Shown here: piece by piece, positions 37,023 to 44,623 of the stretch | How positions within the stretch are numbered: the first letter of the stretch is position 1 | Layout: the number at the start of each line of letters is the position of its first letter | Source of the DNA: Neptuniibacter caesariensis | Lineage (GTDB): Bacteria > Pseudomonadota > Gammaproteobacteria > Pseudomonadales > Balneatricaceae | DNA: 64,000 nt | Direction: 5' to 3' | Assembly: GCF_000153345.1 (NCBI RefSeq) | Contig: NZ_CH724125.1 | Span: 1,342,607 to 1,406,606 of the forward strand | The notes under the pieces: generated by a model | What the model was told of the DNA's origin: nothing | Seen by the model: only the letters and a program-made list of their open reading frames with translations | Database searches by the model: none | Translations under genes and position numbers: made by a program

Positions 37023-37250
37023 TTATAGTAGCTGCTTCAGCTCTGCCTTACACTCAGGCGACAAGTCTCTGCAATCTATCTCTTGCAGTGCTCCTTCAAG
37101 CGCCCATAACAGATTTAAGCTAACCTTTTTTCCTTTGACCGCACATACCATCCGATAGGTGCCTATGACACCCACCTGTTTTAGATCAGCCAGGTCGTAA
37201 ACATCAACTTCAGCGAGCCAACGACGACTTACCGGGCCTATATTTCGCAC
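37023..37250 (-). CDS. TfoX/Sxy C-terminal domain protein
   Basis: The 75-residue protein consists only of the TfoX C-terminal helix-hairpin-helix domain: RNIGPVSRRWLAEVDVYDLADLKQVG, then NLLWALEGALQEIDCRDLSP. In competence-inducing TfoX/Sxy this domain follows an N-terminal domain absent here; stand-alone forms are common and of unknown function. It starts at GTG 37250 without a clear ribosome binding site. It is nine bases after, and in the same frame as, the stop of the upstream GGDEF gene, so translation may depend on reinitiation. tmcA follows 39 bases downstream. Confidence 0.82.
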   Translation of the reverse strand: MRNIGPVSRRWLAEVDVYDLADLKQVGVIGTYRMVCAVKGKKVSLNLLWALEGALQEIDCRDLSPECKAELKQLL

Positions 37251-37259
37251 AACTAGGCA

Positions 37260-38663
37260 CTAAACAGAATAAGTCGCAGAAGGCTCGAGCGTAGACTCAG
37301 CATAAGCCTGATACTGGTCACCACCTGCTTCCACAGCGTTGTTTAGCTGTCGATCAGCCTGATCAAGCAGCGTATCAGGTGTGAGCATTCGGGAAGGCTG
37401 TAAGGTCGCAACCCCAATACTCAGCGTGACATAGTCAATATCATCAACACCCTCATGCGGAATTTTCCGTTGGTGCATGATCTCATTGCAACGCTGAGCG
37501 AGCTGCACGACCTGTTCATTTGTTGAGGGAAGGATCAAGCCAAACAGGCAACCATCTAATCTTGCAATAATATCCCCAGGCCTACCCACAGCTGAGCGAA
37601 GCGATTCAGACACCTGCTGAAGTAAGATATCAGCAGCCTGTACACCATAGCGTTCAGAATATTGCTCGTAATGGTCAACGCGGATCAGCATTAAGGTCAG
37701 CGGCGAAAATTCACGTACTGCCCGACGACATTCCACATCCAGTGTTTCATCAAAGTGGATACGATTGACCAGCCCTGTTAAAGGATCGTGCCAAGCGGTG
37801 TCCACCAGCTGTTCTGACATAACCGTTTGTTGTTCACTTAGATTATGTAAGTGATTTCTCACGCGCTTCAAATAGGAAGCAATTAGAAATGAAAGGAGTA
37901 ATCCGGTAAGCAGGAACATTGCCGGGGTCCAGCTCATCGCTGAATCAAGACGATTACCTGATGCAACTAAGCGTATATTCCAGTCAGTCGCCAAAGGAAG
38001 ACGCAGTGCCTTAACATACTCTGCCTCGCTCAACTCATCTGCAGAACCAATAGGCATTAATACCTCAGTACCCGCCAACAAAGCGCCACTCACACCGTTG
38101 AGTTCTTCGTCATTTATCGAGGTTTTCAGCAGTGTATTCAGATCCATGACCAAAGAGATTTGGCCACCTTGAACTAACTGTTGAGAAGCGACCGCCAGGG
38201 CACTACCTTCATGCTCAAACCCATTAAGTGACGGCTGTTCATTTGGGCCTAATCGCTGAAAGTAATCGGAAATAAAACGACTTTGTAATAACGAATCCTG
38301 TTTCAATGCAGAGACCTGAATAGCCCCTTCACCCGAAATAAATGCACCTTGCAATGAATCTCGGCGTTGAATAAAAGCGGCAAGGTTTTCTTCAACGACA
38401 TTATCAAGTGATTCGTTTTCGACACCCAACGCGATCTGCAAACGGTCCAGGGCATACAATTCAGTTGTTATCTGCTGCTGAAAAGCAGCGGCTAACTGAG
38501 TCATCTCCATCTTAAACTGTTGCACAGAAGCATCTCGTTCCTGCTTAAGCATGAAGATAAAAATCAATAGTGAGAACAGAGTGCCACACAGGGCAAACAT
38601 GACCGCTATATCGATCCGTTTTCCCTTAGGACCTTTGGCAACAGAAACCTCTGCTTCAGACAT
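37260..38663 (-). CDS. Membrane GGDEF-domain protein with degenerate active site
   Basis: The 467-residue product starts at ATG 38663 with CGGAG upstream. It has a membrane helix at about 20-42, a periplasmic region of about 200 residues, a second helix at about 250-270, and a GGDEF fold opening with WHDPLTGLVNRIHFDETL. The catalytic loop reads DGCLF instead of GGDEF, and the metal-binding region reads LIRVDHYEQY. It should therefore not make cyclic di-GMP, and may act as a GTP- or cyclic-di-GMP-responsive receptor, or through its periplasmic domain. An inhibitory-type RxxD is not evident. Confidence 0.85.
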   Translation of the reverse strand: MSEAEVSVAKGPKGKRIDIAVMFALCGTLFSLLIFIFMLKQERDASVQQFKMEMTQLAAAFQQQITTELYALDRLQIALGVENESLDNVVEENLAAFIQRRDSLQGAFISGEGAIQVSALKQDSLLQSRFISDYFQRLGPNEQPSLNGFEHEGSALAVASQQLVQGGQISLVMDLNTLLKTSINDEELNGVSGALLAGTEVLMPIGSADELSEAEYVKALRLPLATDWNIRLVASGNRLDSAMSWTPAMFLLTGLLLSFLIASYLKRVRNHLHNLSEQQTVMSEQLVDTAWHDPLTGLVNRIHFDETLDVECRRAVREFSPLTLMLIRVDHYEQYSERYGVQAADILLQQVSESLRSAVGRPGDIIARLDGCLFGLILPSTNEQVVQLAQRCNEIMHQRKIPHEGVDDIDYVTLSIGVATLQPSRMLTPDTLLDQADRQLNNAVEAGGDQYQAYAESTLEPSATYSV

Positions 38664-38822
38664 CAAAAAGCTCCGAATAATCAAACATTAAGGCTGAGTA
38701 AAACCTTTTTTCACTTCTCATGCAACGATAGTGCACTCCAGTAGAGTTTTCCAGCCTTTGCGCGTCTATTTACCGCCAATCTGATATAGTTTTCCTTTTT
38801 TGCGCTACCCCATAGGTTTATT

Positions 38823-39305
38823 GTGACCAAAATCGCCATTTTTGTTGATGTCCAGAATATCTACTACACCACAAGGCAAGCGTTCGGCGGATCCTTCAAC
38901 TACAGAAAGTTCTGGCAGGCGATCTCAACACAAGGGGAGATTGTGGAAGCCAATGCATATGCTATTGAACGAGCGGATGACGGCCAGAAAAAATTCCAGG
39001 ATGCCCTTCGTCACATCGGATTTAACGTTAAATTAAAACCTTTTATCCAGCGTAAGGATGGCACAGCAAAAGGGGACTGGGATGTGGGCATTACCATAGA
39101 CGTTTTAGAACAGGCTGCACATGTGGATAAAGTCATCCTTTTATCTGGAGATGGGGACTTTGATCTGTTACTTAAAAAGATCCGCAGTACTTACAAGGTA
39201 ACAACCGAAGTCTATTCAATCGAAGCACTGACTGCGAAGTCGTTGATCTCTGCAACAGATCATTACCATTCAATTCTTCCCGCAGATCTGATCATTAATA
39301 AGTAA
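38823..39305 (+). CDS. NYN-domain protein (LabA/DUF88 family)
   Basis: The 160-residue PIN-like protein has the acidic metal-site motifs of NYN nucleases: IAIFVDVQNIYY (Asp near 8), KGDWDVGITIDVL (near 82) and LLSGDGDFDLLLKKI (near 108). It is probably an RNA-processing or RNA-degrading enzyme; the target is unknown. It starts at GTG 38823 and is divergent from the degenerate GGDEF gene. About 255 bases separate it from the next gene, and these hold a promoter-like signal and a strong terminator. Confidence 0.88.
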   Translation: MTKIAIFVDVQNIYYTTRQAFGGSFNYRKFWQAISTQGEIVEANAYAIERADDGQKKFQDALRHIGFNVKLKPFIQRKDGTAKGDWDVGITIDVLEQAAHVDKVILLSGDGDFDLLLKKIRSTYKVTTEVYSIEALTAKSLISATDHYHSILPADLIINK

Positions 39306-39339
39306 CTTGGGAAAAACACCCGGTAATCATTTGTGCAAC

Positions 39340-39369
39340 TTGACGCCAGATAAAAAATGCTGAGATACT
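39340..39369 (+). promoter_or_regulatory. Candidate promoter ahead of the leader ORF
   Basis: TTGACG (39340-39345) matches the -35 consensus in five of six positions. GATACT (39364-39369) matches the -10 in four of six at an 18-base spacing. A start near 39376 would give a transcript of about 165 bases ending at the terminator 39509-39541. Confidence 0.4.
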
Positions 39370-39379
39370 CCCAATCGTT

Positions 39380-39481
39380 ATGAAAACAACTCCACAGCAA
39401 GGCCTGATGATTTTGAAAAATACGCTGCGACGTCGCGTATCGATCTCCTGCGCCTTGAGGAAAGTTGAATCGATATGTTAA
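39380..39481 (+). CDS. Possible leader peptide with three tandem Arg codons
   Basis: A 33-codon ORF lies between the NYN gene and the argD-like gene. Codons 17-19 (39428-39436) are CGA CGT CGC, three consecutive arginines inside LKNTLRRRVSIS. No Shine-Dalgarno sequence precedes the ATG, which would be nearly leaderless from the predicted start site. The segment CCTGCG at 39447-39452 could pair with CGCAGG (39512-39517), the left arm of the following terminator. This is the layout of a ribosome-mediated attenuator, but the evidence is structural only and chance cannot be excluded. Confidence 0.35.
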   Translation: MKTTPQQGLMILKNTLRRRVSISCALRKVESIC

Positions 39482-39508
39482 TTGCATAACCAATCACTAT
39501 TTCTGAAA

Positions 39509-39541
39509 AGCCGCAGGTTAATCGCCTGCGGTTTTTTTTTG
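39509..39541 (+). terminator. Strong intrinsic terminator or attenuator before the argD-like gene
   Basis: CCGCAGG (39511-39517) pairs with CCTGCGG (39525-39531) around a 7-base loop, followed by nine T residues. It ends 20 bases before the ATG at 39561 and 204 bases after the NYN stop. It is placed as an attenuator of the following gene or the end of a short RNA. Confidence 0.92.
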
Positions 39542-39560
39542 CCTAAAGGAAATTTGAGAA

Positions 39561-40766
39561 ATGAATAAATCACTATTATCAGTGGCAGAACCACCGATCG
39601 AAAACCAGACTCAGCATCTTATGCCAATCACTCAAAGGCCGGATGTTGTCTTCACCAAAGGAAAGGGGCACTACCTGTTCGACGCTTCAGGTACCGCTTA
39701 TCTGGATATGATGCAAGGATGGGCAGTTAATACCCTCGGCCACTCCCCCAATTTTTTGAAACATGCCCTATTGAACCAGGCTGAGCAGCTAATCAATCCT
39801 GGACCGGCATTTTACAACAAGCCAATGATCGAGCTGTCGAACACGCTTTGTTCCGCATCGGTATTTGATCATGTATTTTTCGCTAACAGCGGTGCTGAAG
39901 CGAATGAAGGAGCGATTAAGTTAGCCCGGAAGTGGGGACAGCTTAACAAACAAGGCGCCTTTGAGATTATTACGTTTAAAAATAGCTTTCACGGCAGAAC
40001 CCTTGCGACAATGTCCGCCACTGGAAAGGCAAGCTTTGCCCCCTTATTTGAACCAAAAATCAGCGGTTTCAAGAAAGTACCCTTTAATGATCCACAAGCA
40101 CTAATCAACGCTATTTCGTCGAACACTACAGCGATTATGCTTGAGCTTGTACAAGGTGAAGCCGGTGTCATCCCTGCCGAATACGATTTTGTCAAAAAGT
40201 TGGAAACCCAGTGCAAGCAACACAATTTGTTATTGATCGTCGACGAAGTACAAACCGGGGTGGGTCGGACAGGGAAGCTATTTGCTTATCAACATTATGG
40301 AATCTCCCCAGACATTCTAACCCTGGGCAAAGGGCTTGGTGGTGGGGTACCAATATCTGCCCTGCTGGCTAAACAAGCTGTTAGCTGTTTTGCTCCTGGG
40401 GATCAGGGCGGTACTTTTAATGGCAACCCTCTCATGTGTGCTTCGGCTTTGGCTGTACTGGAAGCGTTAGAGGCCGAGAATATTTTGAGTAACGTTAATA
40501 AGATGAGCGAATTATTGCAAACCGAGTTCTTTGAGTTGAGCCAGAAATACGGATTAGGCCAGATCAGAGGTCAGGGGTTGTTACTGGCGATAGATACCGG
40601 GGCCTATGATGCCCATCAAATTGCAGCAAGCGCATTCAGAAAACAGCTACTGATCAATGCTCCAAGAAGTAACTGTATAAGACTAATGCCCGCCCTGAAT
40701 ATCGGTCCCGAAGAGATCTACAAAGCGATGTCGGTACTCGAGGATTGTCTAAGTGAGCTAAGCTAG
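39561..40766 (+). CDS. argD: Class III aminotransferase, acetylornithine transaminase-like
   Basis: The 401-residue PLP enzyme of the ArgD/AstC family probably interconverts N-acetylornithine and N-acetylglutamate semialdehyde in arginine metabolism. Signatures: NSGAEANEGAIKLARKW near 108, the cofactor-ring motif FHGRTLATMSATG near 143, VDEVQTGVGRTG near 224, and the PLP lysine in LTLGKGLGGGVPISALLA near 254. AAAGGA lies upstream of ATG 39561. A catabolic or other omega-aminotransferase role is possible, since it is not in an arg operon. The preceding terminator and Arg-codon leader ORF suggest arginine-linked control. Confidence 0.85.
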   Translation: MNKSLLSVAEPPIENQTQHLMPITQRPDVVFTKGKGHYLFDASGTAYLDMMQGWAVNTLGHSPNFLKHALLNQAEQLINPGPAFYNKPMIELSNTLCSASVFDHVFFANSGAEANEGAIKLARKWGQLNKQGAFEIITFKNSFHGRTLATMSATGKASFAPLFEPKISGFKKVPFNDPQALINAISSNTTAIMLELVQGEAGVIPAEYDFVKKLETQCKQHNLLLIVDEVQTGVGRTGKLFAYQHYGISPDILTLGKGLGGGVPISALLAKQAVSCFAPGDQGGTFNGNPLMCASALAVLEALEAENILSNVNKMSELLQTEFFELSQKYGLGQIRGQGLLLAIDTGAYDAHQIAASAFRKQLLINAPRSNCIRLMPALNIGPEEIYKAMSVLEDCLSELS

Positions 40767-40837
40767 GTGTAAATTATTGGAACCTTTCGCAAAAACACCG
40801 TACTAAGAATGCAAAGCTAATTATGTGAGGAAATAAA

Positions 40838-41038
40838 ATGGCTGAACCAAAGTGCCCTGAATGCCAGATTGAAGGAATAAAACATATCGTTTCTAAAGAC
40901 AGCGAAGAACGTGCTCGCGATAATCACGCGTGGTTTCAGGTAGCTTACTGCGATGGCTGTGGACATATCTATGGCGTATTCGCTAAACACACCATTCCAG
41001 CTGGAAAGAAAGGTCCTCAGTTAGTGCTAAACCGATGA
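40838..41038 (+). CDS. Small zinc-ribbon protein
   Basis: The 66-residue cytosolic protein has two CxxC knuckles (KCPECQ at residue 5 and YCDGCGH near 38), typical of a zinc ribbon. The C-terminal GKKGPQLVLNR is basic. No assigned family function comes to mind. The ATG at 40838 follows GTGAGGAAA. It lies 71 bases after the aminotransferase gene and is convergent with the nucleoside-recognition gene 20 bases further on. Confidence 0.7.
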   Translation: MAEPKCPECQIEGIKHIVSKDSEERARDNHAWFQVAYCDGCGHIYGVFAKHTIPAGKKGPQLVLNR

Positions 41039-41058
41039 GGTTTACAGCGCTGTTCAGA

Positions 41059-41991
41059 TCAGAAGATTAGCAGGTGCATTACGCCACGGAGTAACATCCC
41101 GAAAAGCCCGCCATACACCGCGAAGCGTACCACCTGCCCTACCCGTTTACCCGCGGCGGCAAAAACAGCAACGCCAACGATATCCAAGGGGTTGGTAGCA
41201 AAGCCCGCCATACGATTTAGCTCATTGGCCGTGATCGCCCCTTGATTGATCAGGTCGATAGTCACCCCCATATAAGCTGTACCGCCAGCAATGAACTTGG
41301 TCACTAAGGGAAGGACAGTCGCTTCAGGCAATCCAACTAACGCCAAAGCAGGCGCTAGAGCACTACTTAGTAGTCCTATTGCTCCAGTTTCTTTGAGGAC
41401 ATTCACTAAAAAAATCGCCAAAATGAGCATTGGAAGCATATCGAAAACAAGTTGCATCCCCTCTTTACCGCCTGCACCCAATATCTGAATCACGGTTTTT
41501 TTCTCTTCGGGTTGGCGCGCGACTTCAATCTCTTTAGCTTCAGGCTCCTGAATATGCCGAGTCAGTAAATAGTAAGTAAAGGCAGCAGCGGCTAAACCAC
41601 CGATGATCGAAGTGATAAGGGTAACCCCAAGATTAAGCCCTACAGCACTCAAAGGGAATGTCGCATTGGCTTGGGACATCGCAAGTACCATCGCTAAAGT
41701 CGCCGCGATATAACGTTGCGAAGTACCATTTTTGTCCATTAACGCGAAAGTGGCGACCGGTGCGATGAAGCTAACAAAAAGCATTTTCAACATCGCGAAA
41801 ATGCCTAACCCCGGTATACCAAAGATTCTTGAGACAGGAGCAAGCAGGTTGGAGATCCAGCTGAGTACCCCTTTAGCATCGAGAAGCTTCATCAACGCAA
41901 GCATCACGACCATGATAGGAAGCAGTATGTACAGGCCCATATCCAGACCCGCACGTCCGGAATCGAGTATAAGGGTGACTAACTGCTCCAC
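41059..41991 (-). CDS. Nucleoside-recognition (Gate) domain membrane protein
   Basis: The 310-residue inner-membrane protein has about eight helices and two Gate domains as in SpmA/SpmB and YjiG-type proteins: GLYILLPIMVVMLALMKLLDA near 18, FIAPVATFALMDKNG near 78, and GGTAYMGVTIDLINQG near 240. The family is related to nucleoside transporters, but substrates are mostly undefined. It starts at GTG 41991 behind TAGGAGC. It is a single gene, convergent with the zinc-ribbon gene and 103 bases downstream of the zinc operon. Confidence 0.85.
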   Translation of the reverse strand: MEQLVTLILDSGRAGLDMGLYILLPIMVVMLALMKLLDAKGVLSWISNLLAPVSRIFGIPGLGIFAMLKMLFVSFIAPVATFALMDKNGTSQRYIAATLAMVLAMSQANATFPLSAVGLNLGVTLITSIIGGLAAAAFTYYLLTRHIQEPEAKEIEVARQPEEKKTVIQILGAGGKEGMQLVFDMLPMLILAIFLVNVLKETGAIGLLSSALAPALALVGLPEATVLPLVTKFIAGGTAYMGVTIDLINQGAITANELNRMAGFATNPLDIVGVAVFAAAGKRVGQVVRFAVYGGLFGMLLRGVMHLLIF

Positions 41992-42094
41992 TGTCTGCTC
42001 CTAGCAAATTAAACGAGGTTTAATTCTATCGAGCGAGAAAAAGCTAAGCTAGCGCTTTTATAATCTTTATTTCTATTGGTATGACCAATAATTA

Positions 42095-42640
42095 CTAAAG
42101 TTCATAAGGCGCGATCTGGAAAGCTTCCATGCTGTAACCGGAAGTCGCCATATCGGTACTGACAGTCTCGGTTTTCAGCCGCCCTGTTACCCAAATTGCA
42201 TCGTATAGGTTTTCAACCTTGGTACCTGGCTCAAAACGTACATAGATAATCTGATTTGAAGGTGGGGGTGGCACATGGATACAGGCCCCAAAATAGGGGA
42301 CCAGGAAGAATTCGGTTACATTAAGCCCATCAGATTCCATTGGCACTACATAGCCTGGCACCTTGATCATTTTTCCATCTAACTCTGGGATCACGGGCGC
42401 CGACTGCATCGCCACCATCATTTCATCCAAGAGCTTCTGCGCACGTGGATCAAAATCGTCGATCATCGCCAGTTCATCGGATTGCTTAAAGATGCTTTCC
42501 AATGAGAAATCCGCAGGCATCAATTGATCCCACTCCATCTCCTCAACTGGTTGGCCATTCAGCATATTTTCTGTAGCTGAAGCAAAAGACGGCATTAACA
42601 CCATCAGCATTAACACACAGCGGATTACCAATACTTTCAT
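42095..42640 (-). CDS. DUF3299 periplasmic protein of the zinc-uptake operon
   Basis: The 181-residue product has a signal peptide (CVLMLMVLMPSFASA). The DUF3299 core is GKMIKVPGYVVPMESDGLNVTEFFLVPYFGACIHVPPPPSNQ, including a Cys-x-His pair that could bind metal, followed by DAIWVTGRLK. The same domain accompanies the ABC genes of ZrgABCDE-like zinc systems described in Vibrio. It is the last gene of the run zrgA-ATPase-permease-DUF3299, four bases after the permease stop. A role in metal binding or transfer is inferred. Confidence 0.85.
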   Translation of the reverse strand: MKVLVIRCVLMLMVLMPSFASATENMLNGQPVEEMEWDQLMPADFSLESIFKQSDELAMIDDFDPRAQKLLDEMMVAMQSAPVIPELDGKMIKVPGYVVPMESDGLNVTEFFLVPYFGACIHVPPPPSNQIIYVRFEPGTKVENLYDAIWVTGRLKTETVSTDMATSGYSMEAFQIAPYEL

Positions 42641-42644
42641 TTCT

Positions 42645-43904
42645 CTAAAGCCTTATCGCCATACCATCGATCAAAGATTGTTTATACGCTCGAATACCGG
42701 GTATCACCCCAACACAACTACCCGCTAACATCAGTATACCTAAAAGCTGCCACTGCCAAAGAGTTAACGGTTGAACGATTAAACGGAATCCCCATTCAGA
42801 CTGGATCCACGGCGATAAAGTTCCCAAAGAAAGATAAAGTAACGCGACGCCAAATAAGACGCTTAAACAAGTTAAGAGTGAAGACTCGATCACAAGGAGC
42901 AGGAGAATATGCATCGGCCTCGCGCCGACCGATCGCAGAATAGCCATCTCTCGTCTTCTCTCATTGAGTGAAGTTAACATCAGGGCCAAGAGCCCGATAA
43001 AACTGGACAGGGCCACCAGCGCCGAAACAAACATCAGCGCTTTCTCCGCGAGACTAAACATCTGCCAAAGCTCTTGCAAAGCTAAGCCAGGTAAAATCGC
43101 CTGCAAAGGTTCAGATCGGTAGTTATTAATAGATCGCTGCAGGTGAAACACACTTAGGCGCGATTTTAACCCCAGCATAAAAGCAGTGATCTGCTTAGGT
43201 TTCAGGTCCATCCCCAGTGCTTGTTCTGCACTGATGTTAAGTCCTGGAATTTTAGTCCCGGCCTTCCAGTCAACATGGATCGCTTCAATGGCTTCAAGGC
43301 TGACATGCAATGTTCTATCAACCGGCGTACCTGTCGGTTTCAATATACCGCTCACCACAAAGGGCTTATCACCATGCTCGACAAGTGCAGCATTACCCAT
43401 GCCATGGGCAATAACAATCGAATCCCCCAACTTATAATTTAGCGCCTTTGCGACCTCCGCCCCGAGAACCACATCAAACAGCCCGGCAAAGGGTTTACCT
43501 TTAGCAAAATCCAGATTTTGTTTTTTCCCATAACGGTAATGCGTAAAGTACGTCTGACTCGTGCCCAGTACCCGATATCCTTTATGGGAATCTCCCAGCG
43601 ATAGCGGGATACTCCAATCTACTTTGGGGTGTTTTGATATCTCCTGGTAACTTTGCCAGGAGATATTATTTGTTGCATTTCCTATACGAAAAACTGAATA
43701 AAGCAGTAGATTAATCTGTCCACTGCGCGCGCCTACGACCAGATCGGTACCGGACACCGTCGATGAAAAACTGTCTTTGACCTGATGCCGAACCATATCG
43801 ACCGCTAAAAGCAGAAAAACACTGATACTGATAGAGGCTAAGATCAGCAGCAATGTCGCTTTTCGGTTTAATAAACTAAGCCAGGTAAGGCGCAAAAGGA
43901 TCAT
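42645..43904 (-). CDS. FtsX/MacB-like ABC transporter permease
   Basis: The 419-residue membrane protein has four helices: one N-terminal (about 15-35), then three in a C-terminal FtsX domain (SALVALSSFIGLLALML near 280, with the conserved ERRREMAILRSVGARP, and two more). A periplasmic MacB-type domain lies between. It starts at ATG 43904, overlapping the ATPase stop codon in ATGA; a TTG two codons earlier is possible. Partner of the LolD-like ATPase. Context assigns it to zinc uptake, although FtsX-type permeases are usually mechanotransducers or lipoprotein movers rather than importers. Confidence 0.88.
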   Translation of the reverse strand: MILLRLTWLSLLNRKATLLLILASISISVFLLLAVDMVRHQVKDSFSSTVSGTDLVVGARSGQINLLLYSVFRIGNATNNISWQSYQEISKHPKVDWSIPLSLGDSHKGYRVLGTSQTYFTHYRYGKKQNLDFAKGKPFAGLFDVVLGAEVAKALNYKLGDSIVIAHGMGNAALVEHGDKPFVVSGILKPTGTPVDRTLHVSLEAIEAIHVDWKAGTKIPGLNISAEQALGMDLKPKQITAFMLGLKSRLSVFHLQRSINNYRSEPLQAILPGLALQELWQMFSLAEKALMFVSALVALSSFIGLLALMLTSLNERRREMAILRSVGARPMHILLLLVIESSLLTCLSVLFGVALLYLSLGTLSPWIQSEWGFRLIVQPLTLWQWQLLGILMLAGSCVGVIPGIRAYKQSLIDGMAIRL

Positions 43905-44605
43905 ATGCAAAACCCTCCCGCCGGATTGGGTTGCAATACTTCTACTCGGGAAAAATGCTTTTTGAGCGATTCATCATGGCTAACAAACAGCAATGTGGAA
44001 TGGTGCCGTTCACATTGCTGACTCAGCAACTCGATAAACCGATCACGATGCTCTGTATCCAACGCCGATGTAGGTTCATCTGCGATAATCAAATTAGGCT
44101 GTCCGATCAATGCTCTCGCTAAGGCAACACGTTGTTGCTGCCCCGTCGAAAGCTCTCGCACTGAGCGATTCAGGAGTTCTGTGGAATCCAGCCCCAGCTC
44201 TGCAAGTAACTCAATAGCCGCTTGCTCTAATGAGCCATAGTTTTCTTTGGCCTTAAGCAAACGTCGCCTAGAAAAGCGGCAAGGCAACGTGACATTTTCC
44301 ACCAGATTAAGGTAAGGAAGTAGATTGAATTGCTGGAAAATCACCCCCAGGCGATCAGCACGAAAGTGATCCGCCTGACTTGAGGATAGATGGCCTATAT
44401 TTTTACCCAAGATATTGATCGTTCCGGAATCCGGTTTAATCATGCCTCCTAGTAGATTAAGGAGTGTACTTTTGCCACTCCCAGAGCGTCCCTTGATGAA
44501 CACCCTCTCACCTGATTGTATAGCAAGCTGCGGTATTTGAAGTGTTAACGCTTCTTTTTTCCAAGCGAATGATAAACTTTCAATTTCTATCGCAGCTTGC
44601 GACAT
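43901..44605 (-). CDS. LolD/MacB-like ABC transporter ATP-binding protein
   Basis: The 234-residue ATPase has Walker A IKGRSGSGKSTLLNLLGG (near 40), a Q-loop FQQFNLLPYLNLVENV (near 88), signature RELSTGQQQRVALARAL (near 145) and Walker B LIIADEPTSALD (near 170). It belongs to the LolD/MacB/YbbA group that pairs with FtsX-type permeases. It overlaps the permease gene by four bases and follows zrgA by 18 bases. It powers the operon's transporter. Confidence 0.92.
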   Translation of the reverse strand: MSQAAIEIESLSFAWKKEALTLQIPQLAIQSGERVFIKGRSGSGKSTLLNLLGGMIKPDSGTINILGKNIGHLSSSQADHFRADRLGVIFQQFNLLPYLNLVENVTLPCRFSRRRLLKAKENYGSLEQAAIELLAELGLDSTELLNRSVRELSTGQQQRVALARALIGQPNLIIADEPTSALDTEHRDRFIELLSQQCERHHSTLLFVSHDESLKKHFSRVEVLQPNPAGGFCI

Positions 44606-44623
44606 CAGACCTTCCTTTAGATA

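Noticed and set aside
39263-39493. 76-codon reverse-strand frame between the NYN and aminotransferase genes
   Set aside because: It overlaps the NYN gene end, has no recognisable domain or ribosome binding site, and crosses the predicted promoter and leader.
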